64,000 nt of DNA from Lagopus muta (Eukaryota > Chordata > Aves > Galliformes > Phasianidae), in assembly GCF_023343835.1 (NCBI RefSeq), contig NC_064439.1:33802508-33866507 (forward strand), read 5' to 3'. Made by a program: the position numbers and the translations under genes. Shown piece after piece: positions 44,801 through 59,800 of the stretch (the stretch's first letter is position 1; each line of letters opens with the position of its first letter). The notes below the pieces were generated by a model that made no database searches, was not told the origin of the DNA, and saw only the letters and a list, made by a program, of their open reading frames with translations.

Positions 44801-47800
44801 CCTACACTCTCTTTCTCCTCATTGCCCTTCCCACTCTCTGTCCCCACTGTAAGATGGGCGTCTCCTGCCGCTTCCAAGTTATCAAAATAGTGTTTGCAAG
44901 GGTAATACAGAAAGGATGACATGTCCAGATGCCTTTAGCATCTAACCTCTCAAGGAAAGAGATCAATCACACACTGAGCTTCATCAGGCAGGTCAACAAT
45001 GTTTTCCAAAAATGATGAAAACACAAGCACCAGGAATGAGGTCAGCACATCACCACTGCCAGCCCTCCTCTGGACACCAGGAGGGACACAAGATCTGACC
45101 AAAACATTCCCTCTCTCAAGGCATTTGTAGATGACAAACCAGAGGGAGATCACTCATGTGGAAAGCATTAAACCAGTGGGTCAGGAAACACCGGTGCAGC
45201 AGACCTTGTTTGAGTCCCAAGCAACCTCCCATGCTACAAACAGCATTCCTATTTTGAATTCATTGCCTAAGGTCAGAGAACACTGAGGAGACCTTTCTCC
45301 TTGCATAAGGATACACACACAGACATGTCAAAAATCAACAGGATGACAGCAATGAGGAGGGACATTGGTAACACACAGAGCACAGCTTGCCTGGCTGCTG
45401 CAGAACCTGGAGTGTGAGGCTGCACTGCCCCCACTGTCACAGTGCCGTCCCCACAAGGCAAAAGGAGGCCGGGACCCATCTGACCTGTCAGAGTTAAGCA
45501 CCACCTGCAGAGATGATGCTGTGCTTCTTAATCCCCAAGCAGCAGAAGCAGAAAGAGAGGATAAATCACACTCAAAAGTGTAAAGTTACCGGAAATTAGA
45601 TTTAAGATTAACGTCAGTTCAAGTTCAAGAAAAGAAAAAGAAAGTCTGGAAAACATAAAAGATCTGTTGAAAGAGTACTGTATCATTGTTAGAAGGTATC
45701 TATTCATTCTTGCATAGGCTGGTGCTGACAGCAGAACCTGCATGTCATAGATCACAGAATCATCAAACTATTAGGGTTGGAAAACACCACCAAGACCATC
45801 GAGTCCAACCACCAACCCAGCCCCTCCATGCCCACTAACTTTGTCCCTCAGTGCCACATCCCCACGGTTCTTGAACACCTCCAGGGACAGTGACTCCACC
45901 ACCTCCCTGGGCAGCCTGTGCCAATGCACCACTCTTTCTGAGAAGAAATTCTTCCTAATATCCAACCTGAACCTTCTCTGGTACAACTTAAGGCCATCAT
46001 CTCTCATCCTATCACTGGTTATCCAGGAGAAGAGGCTGACCCCCACCTTGCTACAATCTCCTTTCAGGTAACTGTCAAGAGCAATAAGGTCTTCCCCGAG
46101 CCTCCTCTTCTCCAGACTAAACAATCCCAGAAGTCAGACTGGGCTTCTTCAGTTCCTTCTTCAGACCAGGAAGGGAACATACCTTAAGGCACACCTCTCC
46201 CAGCTCCAACTGCTCTGAGCAAGACCTTGGTACCATTGGGCACCACACAGCTCCTCAGGGGAATAAATGCCAACAACTGGTTGTTGTAAGGCAACGGACA
46301 AGAGAAAGGACGCTCTCCTGAACCAACATGCAGAATTCACATGGGCTGCTAGCTCCCCATTTGCAAATACAGATAATAGCAGCCTTAACACCACATAAAC
46401 AAAATATCCTCCCTCTCCTGAATCATCATCTGCAGTCCTATCCCAGGACTGGAAACTGGCCACAAGCAGAAGCCACAGTCATACAGGTCTTTAGGAGAGA
46501 GCACAAAGAATCAGTGTCACCTAAAATGCTTCCGTAGGCAAAAATGCATCCAAATAGACAATACACTGGGGGCTGGGTACAGAGAAAAAGCAGAATTTCA
46601 TATTTATTTTATAAGCAATAATGTTATTTTAAGATTTACTTTTATTTGCAACAATGGAAATATAATTTCAATTTCTTAAGAGAAAATTTCAATGCTCTTT
46701 CTAGCTAACAGATCTGAATTTGAGAACCAATAGGAAGAGAAGGTACATGCCAGAGCTCTGGTGAACAAGAGTGTTCACATAATGTGTCTCAAACTGGGAG
46801 ATGTTTCATTCAGTGTGAAGGTGGAAAATTTTAATTAACTTGTTTCCCACCCTGCTATGGATGGTAAATCATCTCTGATCACACCTGGAGTGTCAAGAAG
46901 CCAGAGCACAGTGAGTGAGGCTTTTCCCTTGACTTACACCACATGAAAAGAATTCATTTTTTCTGTAGTTGTATTATTTGTTTTCAGTCTTTTCTTGCTT
47001 TCACAGCAGCTTCTTCTCATTAGAAAGGAATAAAAAGTATGATTAAAAAATGATAAAGATAATATCTAGGGCAAGCCACGCAAACAACTGCATTAACTGT
47101 TTTTCTTTTCTTTTCCCCCCTTTACTGTGGCAATTTTAACCACAGCAAGAGAATAAACACAGCAGCTACTAAGCTCTTGTGAAACAGAAGGAAATCATTC
47201 TTTCCTGGGTTAAGTGAATGTGATTTACTCACAGGGCAGCTATGGATTGTCACTGTTTAATATTTTTTTCCAATGTGGATTGAAGAGTGGAAGACTGAAA
47301 ATCCCATTAAATAAATCTTAATAAAACCTTTACAAGCAAATCCTAACAGACCACATGCTAAGGCCTACGGACAGATGGCAAAGAGGATGGAAAGTAAAAA
47401 ACACAGCAGCTTTTAAGTAGGCTCAAGCTATTGTTTATGGGAGAAAACATGCAGTGTGCTCCTGCCCAGCTCCCTACACAAACACTGGAGAGAGCCCATA
47501 GAAAAGGCAGCATGCACCCTGGGCAGCAGACTACCAGCCTCCACCACTGCCAAAGTTGCAGCTTTTCCTATTTCACTGGAGGGAGAAAGAGGACGTGGTG
47601 AAGGCAACACTGGCACCTTGTGAAAAAGAGAGAAAATAAAATAAGAGAAATCAAATATATGGGCTGTCTGAGAATTACCTGGTACAAGAATGCTGCAAAT
47701 GTTTGATGGCTGCAGTAATACAGAAGAAAAAGAGACCAAGCCCAAGCTCTGAAGTTTGAAATGATTTGTCCATTCCTGTTTTAAACTTATTCCATAAAAC

Positions 47801-50800
47801 ACTTTCTCTTAATAATGTAACACCATCGATCCATTAAAACTATCTACTGTAAGCAAAAGAGAAGTTTCACACAAGCGCTGCAGCAAAAAAATTGCACCAC
47901 GTTCCTTCAGCATTGAGCTTCTCCTAAATCTCAGCCTGTAATATAATACAGAGCCTTGTCAGCAGACATGCATGAGAAGCTTTACAGCAGAGCAGTGTGG
48001 GCAAACAGAAAAACAGAACAAGACAGCCTTTTGCTCATTATATCAGATAAATGTAACGTATTTCTTAATAAAATTTCTTATTATATGTGAATTAATGGAC
48101 TGTGAAGTATTTTTGAGAATATACAAATCTGCAGCACTAAACTGGGGGAATCCTGTGAAGGCAGTTTTTCCTGAGATTCAAATGTATCCGTTCTCAATGT
48201 CCATACACATATATGCTGCTGAGTAGCATTCACATCCATGTCCACATACAGTGTAAAGCAAAATAATCAACAACTAAAAAGCTTCCTCTGTCTGTTAAGT
48301 CCACTTCTCTCAGTGACTTCAGTGAGGCAAACCCTACTTTCTGGTGCAAGCATAAACTGTTAAAACGTTTGAGTACTTCCAGTAATGCCTGCACCTGTAA
48401 GACAGAAGCACAGTTGAATAGCAACAGAATTTTGCATTTATAGAAGCAGAGGACAGGTAGCAAAAGCTCCTCAAGGTGAATGTGTTACATTAGAATGGAA
48501 AGGGCTCTCCTCATAGGAAGCGTGGAAACATCTTAGGAAATCTGCTGAACTTAATACAGCATAGGGGACAATGCAATGACAGCACAATTCCACATCGGCC
48601 ACGGAGCAGAAGAAATAACTATTATCTAGCAATCCATCAGTACATTTTCTTACATAACTCTGGCATTTTTAGTCTCATAATTCCTGCAACATTTCCATGC
48701 TGTACCTTCAGGTGAGTGCCAATTTAACCGTCTATCTACAAACTGTTCTTGGAACAACAGTAACAGCTAAACACTGTCTGAGAACTGGTATAACCCAGGG
48801 TGCCTTACCACACACAGCTGAAGCTTTTGCACACAGCTTCCCCAGTGTAACATCCTTCAGTTTTAAGTTACTCTCAGCCTGTTCCAAATAAGCTCTGTGC
48901 ACTACTTTACCATTCTGAAATGAAAAATCTACTTCCAAACAAGAAGCACATCTGAAAAACAGATGCTCTATGGCAACAGGTTCAAGTCAACAAGAAAGGA
49001 GACCTCCAAAACATGCAGGGTAGCACGCGCAATTGATGGCATCCCAGCTGCTGTCTCCTGTGATACTCAAAATGCCAGGGCATCGTCCTGTGGCCACCCA
49101 GCAGCTGCTCAGGGTCAAAGAGGTACATAAGCCAAGTCCTTACTGCCTGGCCAAAGGTGACCTGCTGTGAAAAAGACTTGTGCCCTTTGTGACTCTTTGT
49201 AAAGTGTAAAAAAAAAAACCAAACCAAAAAACAAAACAAAAAAAACCCAACACATCTGAAATGCTTCTTTTCAGTTTGTTCTTGAAAGTTCAGATCTGGT
49301 ATTCTCTTTTTTTTTTTCTCTATGTTTGTTTCTATGGGTGAGTAGAGAACTAATTCTTATCTGTGATCCTGCCACAAACCAAAGCAAACCATGCCAGACA
49401 GTACGTGACTTTTTTAATATTGAGATCGTTATAAATCCTGTGCTTTTCTGCCTGCTTACTTCAAGTGTCCTTTACTCACTGGGAAGAAATGTTGGCTTTG
49501 CCAAACTTCAGTACTTCCAGCACTACAACAAAGTATTGCTAAATTTATCAACAAAACCAAAGAAAGATTTGCCTGTGTTTTTTAATCCTATATAAGGTAC
49601 ATCTATTGAGTTCAGTAGGCAAATAGAGAGATATTTATGCTGCCTTTGTATCTTAGATAAAAGAAACAACAGCTACAAAAACCTGTTAAAGTCAACAGGC
49701 TCCTGAAGGTTTTGTTTAGCTTTGCTTATACAGCAACGAGGGGCAAAATCCTGAAATACTCCATCCAGGCAAAAATATTTGGATGGTAAAGAGTCACTCT
49801 CAGAACTGCATTTCATACCAATCGCCATCAGCTTTTTTTCTGACCCAGCCATGCCTTTCTCCTATGGCTAAAGACAATAAAATGTAGCTTAACTGACATG
49901 ACCTAAATCAAATCTACAGTCAAATCAAATCTTCATTTCCAGAGAATTTTTCCAAAGGCTTACATTAAGGCAACTTGCAACACAGGCTTAACAGAGATCA
50001 TTCTTAAATCTTTTGATATGTCACACTGTAAACGGTTTATCGTGTCTACAGCAGACACTGACCCCATTCAGTTTTGCCAGGGAAATGGCAACACTGTGAT
50101 GCATTTGAGATTTTAATTCATGCTGGTGTACCAAAGATACGGTAATAGCACAAAAGAAGAAAGCGATGAATCACTAGCTGAGGATTTTCAATGAGAAAAT
50201 ATTGTAAATTAAGGACAGTATTTTCAGAATGAACAAGACTTCCAAAGAGGAACAATATAGAAATCTAAAATAAACATTGTGGCACTCAACTTGAAAGACA
50301 CTACCAGCTGTTTTGTCTTGGCTAATGGCTAAGAGAAGGAGACAGATTAGAGGTGGGGAGGGCGAAATCACACAGGCTTTGATTAATCAGAGCTGCCTAC
50401 CCACATTTGCCTAGGCAAGCAGAATTAAAACCATCATGTAAGTTGTAGCGCCAGATCTCAGAGACTGCTGTGGAAATAACGTGTCCTGACATTTTTAGAG
50501 TTAAAATGATAGGAATGAGAGGAGCATTTTGTCATTAGAACTCCTCTGGTCATTCACAGAGGATGCGACAGCTCTACTTTGCTCGAGGAGAAAGAGTTAA
50601 ATCACTCAGAGCTATTACATCCTGTCTGCTGCTTGGCGGGACCACATACTGTGACAGCTGCAAGCTTTACATCCTCTACAGACTGACATTTTACACACAT
50701 AACCAGTGCATCACATTGTTCAGCTTGTTTTCTCTTTTAGCCTTAGCAATTAAAAAGGCAGCACATTCCCCACTAAGAGGTGTGCCAGCCCCTCTCTTTT

Positions 50801-53800
50801 GCCTTTATGACTAAACAGCAAAACTTTATCTTTTCATTGAGAAAGGTTCTCTAGATTTCATTTTATTACTGAGAGCATCAGTACATGCTGTATGTCTTTT
50901 TACGTTGAACAGCTTTCTTTTGTTGTGGCTGGGATTCTTTTCATTTCTTTGTTTCTTATTCCTAATTGGGACACAGCACAATACATTTGCACAGTTCAGA
51001 CCACACCTGAACAAGTCTATAGCTCTCCCAGACATCCTATCTGATACAAACTTTAAGTAAGAATCCATTATACACATTTATGTCACGCTGCCCATCAGTG
51101 CTTCCACTGCTGCCTTGGTATTAACGAAAAAGACAAATGGAAAAGGTTAGTCTAGGCCACAGTAAAACCTGCATCAAAAAATATGAAATTCTACATTAAT
51201 GAGGCATTCCATTGCTCCAAAACTATCTCTGCGGTAACATTTTGATCTACCAATAATATTAAAAAGCATCAGGGCATCTCCTGTCAGTACTGGACAGTCT
51301 TTCCCATTTTCTGTATCTCCCATTTCACAGTCCCATCCTCTGCCCCTTTCTTATTCCATGCTCACTGTAAATAAAGGTGGATTTCAAGGGAGTTTAACTG
51401 AGGGACAACCTGATTTTCTGGTTAGGACACTGGACAAGCACCTTTCTTCATCATTTCATGACCTTACTTAACAATTCCTATTATCTCTCAGAAAGCATGG
51501 GGCAGGAAACAGCCAGCCAGTTACTTAAACCTCAGGGGAACAAAAAAGTGGCCAGCACTGCTCTGTCTCTATCTGGGTTCCAAACTGTCCAAGAGTTCTA
51601 CAACGCCTCATTATCCTTCAGCATGCTTTTTTCTCTACTCTATTTCTCCATTTACACATTGGTAAGTAATACATTCATTGTGTCACTAAACGAGGCTACT
51701 GACCTCAGTAGGACAGAATTGCCAGAGAATAGCCAGCACCCACATTTCAGGTTACAGCAGAGAACAATCTCATCACACCAACAAGTTGTGTACACGTTAC
51801 CAGCTAGTTTCTGAAGTTGCACATAGACCTACCAAATCTTACACCTGGAACTAGAGACTCTTCATGTTAGCCCTCACACAGACACGGTATGTAGCATTAC
51901 AGCATCTCCTGACTCACCAGATGGCTTTCACTGGTTGATGCCTTAATCTATTGGCCAGCTGTACCTCCAGCTTGGGGGAGAAAGGCATCACTGCTAGAAT
52001 TCAGGCAAACGATGTACTACCTTCCAGGGCTCTAACACTTCCAAGTGGTCATGCTAGAAGACACTCCTCTGCTGTGTCACACTGTTCAGTTATTGCCATC
52101 ACTGGTTCTCATTATCAGATGCTGTCCTCATCATAGTTTGAGGCAAACTTGTGTCCACCAAGAGCAAACTAAGAGGTGCAGAGGGCATTATGCATGACTG
52201 CATTACAATATCCTTGAGTCACAAAGAGCTTCTCGCTGGCTGTCTGAGCCAAACTGATTCAGATCAAGAGTCTACTTAATCTCAGAAAGCTATCCCCAGT
52301 GTGGCTATATGGGACAGCTCAAGCACAGTAATATCAGGGCAAGCATGCAGGATACTTGCCCTAGATATTTTATGTATTTCCTCAGCGCATCATCAGGTTT
52401 AGTTTCTACTGAAAGCAACGTGTGATGCAAAGTAAGATATAGTATGTGGGGAGGATCACAGGGCTCACTTTAGAAACACATGGCTAATCTGAATAAAATG
52501 CTTCTATAGATGCATAGATATAGAAAAGATAGAGAAAATCACAGTATCTTTTCCAGTTTCTCCTTGAACCCATCTAGCCTTTTTGAAACCACGGCATTCT
52601 TCAGAAATGTATTCTACCAATTTCCTTCCTGCTGTGTGACGTATGACCTGAATTACTTTTTTTTTTTTTTTTTTTTTTTTTTCATTTTGTACCTGGCCCT
52701 TGAGCAGTCACATTTGAAGCCTCTCAAATCTTATACTGCCAAAGAATGCAAAAAGTTAACCCCTATTCAAATATCTCCTATGATTTAGGAGACCTCTACC
52801 TATTCTGTTACCTGCAACTTTTCTTTTTCCCAGGCTGAAATACACACCACATAAAGTCTTCCTAATATGGAAGCTGTCTGTATGGCTGATCATCCCCATT
52901 ACTATTCTCTGGACATTTTCAGTGTTAACATAACCCTATGAAAAAAGGTGCTGCCAAATCATGACTTATATAGTAGTATAAAGCAGTGTATGCTTGCTGT
53001 ATCACACTCTATTCCTCTCCAAGCAGTTTTTAACATTCGGTTAACATTAATGCCTCTTGACATTTGCCTTCTTGCTCAGCACTAACCTAAATGCTTTCAT
53101 GAAACCTTCCGTCATTACCCCAAAACCTTGCTCCTGATTGGCAATACCACAACTTGACCCTAAAAATAAGTTGTGGCTGTAAGTTTTTTTTTTTGTTTTT
53201 TTTTTTTGTTTTTTTTTTTTTAAGTCTGTAATAACTGGAATAATATCAAATGCAATACAGGCATCATTTTTATAGATGCACATGAGCACAAGAAAAGCTG
53301 CTGTTAACAACTACGTTGTTCTTCAAGAAGTCTCTCATATGCTCATTTCTTGCTACACTTTAAAGTCATCAACTAATGATCAAACTCCTAATCCTAGTCT
53401 TCTGGAATTTTAGACATTTAGTTTAGTATCAGTCTCATTTTTCCTTAATCCATGCTTCTGGGAGATGCTGTGCCCTGCGTAAGTCTTTCCTAGGATTTTC
53501 ACACCCAGTTTGCAATACATTGTAAATGAAGATGAGGTATGGCTTTTTATAGATTGTAGAATGGCTCAGGTCAGGATTGACCTCAAGGATTGTTAAGCTC
53601 CAGCCCCCCTGCCGCTGGCAGGTGCCAATCTCTGTATCCAATACAAGACCAGGCTGCCCAGGGTCCCATTCAACCTTTAATAGATATGTAACATCTATTT
53701 GGCAGACTAGAGCAATCAAATTATAAGAAAAATCTTCTGAACATTAAGCAATGTTTTTTTTCCCCCTTGTGATCTTTTTCCTTCTTATTGCAAAGATTTT

Positions 53801-56800
53801 AATCCCAGGTTTTTAAATACCTATTTGTGTACCACACCCACGTTGCTCTTCCTCCCATCTTCTCCCCCACTGAAGTAAGGAATGATTCAAAACCAGAAAA
53901 GCACTGTTCAAACACAGAGCGTGGTTAACCTGGCATTACTGCTAACACTGGCCTCTCTACCTCCATTACTTGTATGCACTGCTGAAGTAAGTACAGGAGT
54001 ATGCCTGCAGTCTCGGTGTGTTTTGATTTATTAAATAAATAAAGGAAAAACATACCTTCAGTACAGTCCACTGCTCTACAACAATAGCATCATAGCCCTG
54101 CATGGTTTTATTGTCTTCCACAGCAACATCTTCAAAGAGAAATACTCCATCCATTGTTCCATGCAAGGAATCTGTGGAAACACAGTGTTATATGTAAGCT
54201 CTGTGAGAAACACCCCATGTGTAGCGAGGCATTTTAATTTAGTAATAGCCAGTTCTTTCAAGCATATTAATACCATGTGCTTGGAAACACATTTTCCTCC
54301 GAAAGTCCAACTGCAACAAATGTCTGAGACAAACATATTCAGCAGTTTCTAAAAGCAACCCTCTCCATCCACCGTTATGCCAGAGTTTATCCTCAAAAAA
54401 CACAGCTCTTGCATTTTGAGGTGTCAGAATAAGTTCAGTCCTTTTCACCAACCTGAAGTTGTGCACATGCCTTAAGGGCTAAAGACCACGTATTATGTTG
54501 CATCAACTTTTGAAGGGTTTCTGTAAGTACAATGAATGTGTACCTATGCATTCATCTATTCAAGTCAGAACCCTATTTATGGAACAGGTATTGCAGATAC
54601 GATGGTCTATGTGGGCTAAGGATGCTCTGGCATATCTAAATGCTGTAAAAGAAAAGATACATTCATAACTATTTCATTAACTTATGAAAGCTTTCTGACC
54701 ATCTGGTTTAGTAACTGTTCCCATTTATATTCCCAGCATGTTCAGCCTTTTTTCAGATTAAACACACTATTAAAGTTACTTCAGCAGCACCTTCCCCTTG
54801 AACTTAGCTGTATATTTTACTATCAGCAGTCTCCCCCAGAGGCAAGCATTCAGTTTTGTCAGCTCCACAACACAAGAGTGCAACTAATTGAAAAAATACC
54901 CTTCCTTGCTAAAATAAATTATGAAATAGCTGTCCATAAAATATACTACATAACAGTTCTGTACTCTTTATGAACACCAAGAACTCTCACACTGTCACAA
55001 GCATGCTTCTCATCCTACCCCTCAGATTTAAAGAATACACTGGCACTGTACAACCAACTATGAAAACCTTGCTCCTCCACCTGCCTAAATGCAATAGTAT
55101 TTTATACAACAGTTTATTTGTATTTTTAGGGAAATTTTGCTCCTTGCACCACATAGGCCAAACCAACAGATCCCTGGACTGACTTTGTAGGCAAGCCTGC
55201 TCAGCCATTTCAGCAGGTCTTCCTACCCTCCACAGTGGATGTTGGGAGGCCAAGAAATGCTAGCAGGAAGGCATCACTGCCTCTACAGGAAAACAATCGA
55301 TTTTCACAAAGACAGAGTAAAGATTAAGGTTTCTTACCTCTTGTATGCACAATCCCAAACACACTTGATAAGATCTAAACTGTTTATTGCTCAGAAATGC
55401 AAAGCTCACAACAAACTAAGCTACTACAGCTGAAGGCTCCTGTCTACAAATATATACAGCAAGACTGATATTTCCAGAGCATTTGCACATTCCTTTGTTA
55501 CCTGCATAGTCCACTACTCTCTTCTGCTGAAGTTTCTACTAAGTCACAAATAAGCAGATGCAAAAAACTCACTGCTAATATAAAACTGGATTATTTTTTT
55601 TTCAGTTCAGTTGAGTAGCAAACCACTTAATAGCAACTTTCTTTGAGATTCTTTTAGGAGTCTCAAATAAGTAGAAAAACACTGTTTACCTACTGACAGT
55701 CTCCACAGATTACTTTCCTGCCATTTAGACTAGAAAGAAGGAAGGAGATTACTCATCACTACAGTAAGCCATTACTATATATTGCTCCAAGGAGGAAAAA
55801 CTAGACTACAAAGCAGTAGTTCCTGTCTTCTAGATAGAGGTCTCATTTGAGTGAGGTGAACACGCATTTTTGTTACGAAATAATAGAGAAAATCACTAAA
55901 GTAGCTGGTTACAAGTTAGAAAACATAGGGAGAACATGCTTGTTGCATACAGATAGGTACAAGATTTCATTATTATATTTTATTCGTAAGTGGTACTTGT
56001 TAGGTCCTACATTTCAAAGTGGGAACCAATTCAACTTCTGTACAGTACATCATATTCCAACACACAAACCTCCACCCAAATCCATTTTAGGATACACAGC
56101 ATATAAATAGCCCTTTACTTTTCTCATGCAGGTTTCATAGAACAGCACTGAGAGCTGAAAGCAGAATCCCATGCATCACAACTATACAGAGGCATCTTAA
56201 ATTTCCAAGGCAAGCTTTATACATAATCAGATTACTGCTAGTGCATCGTGAATTCTGCTGATGAATTTCACTGTCACACTGTTGGCACAACTGCAGCTTG
56301 AGCTCTGCCCACACATTTGCCAGCAAATTAGTAAGTGATCAAAACACAATCAGCATGCGTGTGTTTACACTCTCTCATAAATCATCCTTTATGTTTCATT
56401 CTGCTGTGCATTCCACTTGCACAGTTCAGAGCTTACACATATGTGAACATTATGGCACATATGTAATGTTTTAGAAACGAATAGATGAGCTTGTGAGACC
56501 CTACAGGGAGCAGATAAACTTAACTGCACCTCCTTGTTGAATGTACAATGATTAAACAATGATTATTGTCGAAGGCTACATCTAGTCCATCCTAAAACCT
56601 GCCAATTTTTTGGCAAGGAAAGAACCTGACAGAAAATGAGAAAAGCAGAAGGGGAAAACTTATGAGAGAAAGACAGCTGCTGCATACTGGTGTCTGTTTA
56701 ACACAGTGATAATAGTGGAAAACTCCATAAGATAAACTGCTTGATTGTACTCATTAAGATCACCCCTTAAACATAACTGAGCCTCCGCTCTACCAGCTCT

Positions 56801-59800
56801 TCAACTTTCATGCCATAACTATGTCTGCCAATTCGTAGACCTTTGCAGCACATTTTTCCTCTTACAGGCTGAAAAGGGAGGTAAAGGAAAGAAATAACTG
56901 GAAGAAATAGAAAAGAATAATCAGATCATGAATTTAATCCCGTGTGAAGCATCTGGTATGCTAAGAATAAACAGGAGACAGAATATCAGAAAGGGAGCTA
57001 AAGGCATCTTAATTTGGAGAGAAGGAACATATAACCCATGCTACAGTGTCAGGATTAGCAGGAATTTTAGGGAAACTCTCACACAGGTATGGAAGGGCAA
57101 AGAGTTGGACAGACAAACTGAGTCTACCTGCAACACCTTTGTCCCTCAGATGTTGTAAAGTCTGCAGCAACTTAGGCAATAGTCGTGTAGGATTCACATC
57201 ATCTTACAGTACAGATTTATGATAGAGATGCCTACAGCTGAATTTGTTATCCAAGGCTCTCTTTTACACTGATGGGAAAAAAAATAAAAGCATTACTTCG
57301 TACAGGACCCAATTTCATAGAATCATGGAATAAGCTGCATGGATCTGCAGTTCGGTTTCCTGCTCCAATCAGTTTCAATGCAAAGTAGAGCAGATTGCTC
57401 AGGACTTTATCCAGTTGTGTCTTGAAAATTTCCAAGCATGAAGACTGCACAACTTCACAGGCAACCTCTTACAAAGCTTGTCTATTTTTACACTGAAAAC
57501 ATTTTCCCTTATATCCAACCTCTCATTTCAGTTTATACACATTCTTTCTCACCCTCCTGCCCAGAGCTCAGCCAAGGGGTGATATCCGTATTATTCGTAA
57601 GCTCCTCCAGTCCCAGCTGTCCCATAAGACAAGGGCTCCAGCTCCTGACAGTGATGTTCTGCTAAACCAACCTCAGTTTGTAAGCATGTTCCTTGCTCCT
57701 TGTGGGGAAGTGTCCAAAACTGGACACAGTATGTCGTGTAGAGGCAGCCTTAACGAGTGTCAAATAAGGGACGATAATCGCTTTCTTTTAATTACTGGCA
57801 ATACCCTCGTCAATGCAGCCTCATAGGCTGTTTTCCTTCTCTATGGCTATGGCATATTGTTGATTCATGGTCAGCTTGGCACCCACCAACACTGCCAAGG
57901 CTTTTTCAGCAGAGCTGCTAACCAGACAGGCAGTCTCTATCCTGCATGTGTGCAAGGATCACCACCTTCACAGAGGCATTCATTGTCCTCAATGAATTTC
58001 AAAAGCCTCCTGCTGGCCTGTTATTCCAGCCTGTCCAAACAGCAGCCCAACCCTGATGCACATTAACTGCACCTTGAATATGATATAATCTTCAAACTTA
58101 ATAATAGCCCTCTCCCCACCTCTTCTGCATCACCAATAAAGATGTTAAAACACAACCCAGCCCAGGACAGAAGTCTGTGGTATTCTTTTTGTTAGTCCAG
58201 GTAAAGTGTGACCTACTAACTACTATTCTCTAAGTGCAGACATATAACCAGTTTTTTTTTTACTTGTCTAGTCACCCTTCATTATAGACTGAAAAATATT
58301 GTGGGATCCAGTGTCAAACTTCCTTCCTGAAGACACCCAGCATGACATCCAATGCTTTCCCTTCATCCACAAATCTAATCATTTTATCACAGAATGTAGC
58401 ATGTTTGGTGAAGTATGATTTACTTGTTAAATCCATGCTGACTGTTCACAACAGGTTTCCTCCATGTCCAGAAACATGTTTCAATAGGATTCACTCAGTG
58501 AATTTTCCAGGGGCTGAGGTGTGGCTGATCACCCTGTTGTTTCCTGGATTGTCCCTTTGGTCTTCTAGAAGATGGGTGCAACCTTTGTCTTTCTCTGATA
58601 TTGGAGAACTCCTCTGATCTCCATGACCTTTCAAAGATGATTAACAGCCTCATTACCACATCAGCCAGCTCTCCCAGCATCCCTGGATGCAGACCATCTA
58701 GTCTCAGAAACTAAAGCAATCCCTGTCTTGATCTTCATCCACTCCTGCTGGTCCTCTGCCTTCTTGAATCTCAACTCTGAACTCAGATATCTGGGAGAAC
58801 ACGCTAATGAAGACTGAGTCAAAGGAGTCACTAAGTATTTCTGCCCTTCCGAGGTCTGCTACCACATACTCCATTGCACCTACCTCTTTTATATGTCTGA
58901 AGTGAGACAAGGTGGATCACAACACAAACAATATTGGTCTAGATCTAGACCTCCACCAATTATAATGGCAGTTTTTGGTAACAACACATGCAGACACACC
59001 TGCAAGGCAGATTCCTCTGTTTATCTGGCTGAATCTTAACTAGCCTACCTACAAAGATCAGCCATCCAAAGCTTAGATGGTGAACTGGCCTTTCCATTTT
59101 TCACTGCTTCTCACATAAAGTATTTTTCTCTGATTCTAATGCAGTCGTATTCCTTTTTGGCAATCTCTTGTCTAACAAGATTAATCTCCCAGAACTTAGC
59201 TTAGCCTATTAAATGATCTTTAATAATTCCAAATATTAGTTAACCTGCAAGAAAGCAGTAGTTAAAGCAGTAAAACAAGCCATTCTGACTTAGCAGTCTT
59301 TACTCTTGAAATAACATAACTTCACTCAAAAAAAAAAAAAAAAAAAAGCCTCCAAACAAAGGTTACAATCATTGTCCCTCCTCTGAAAATGTTCTATTAC
59401 CACTGCATTTTTTATTAAGGTATCCCACTGTGCACAAAAAAGCTATTATTTTCACTGGTTGTATAAATATTTGATGTAGCTCTGTTGACAAAAAGCTATT
59501 TTGATGTTCTTCCTTCTGATTTACAAGAAGTATATGGGAAAAGATTTCTTCCCTTACCATGACAGCTCTTCTAGTGCGCAACTACTTTCACTGTGTTGTC
59601 TGAACTACAAATTCCCCTCATCTAGAAAAGTAACCTTTACGCTGCTGTTGCTCTCAAAAAGAAAACAAGATATCTGAGGCTTTATGTCACGTGATCTGAA
59701 TGTTGGCCTTTGCTTCACATTTATATTCCTCTCTCCCTCTGAACCTTTTCACCTTGAGTACACACAGAGAAAATAATTCCATATGGATGATAAAAATACC

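Larger units (their letters stand above)
43442..54055 (-). other. RFTN1: RFTN1 intron, 10.6 kb
   Basis: Contains CR1 copies at 45750-46131 and 53549-53685, an older LINE at about 52545-52960, and A/T homopolymers at 49208, 52657 and 53184. The remainder shows no gene or repeat that I recognise. Confidence 0.85.
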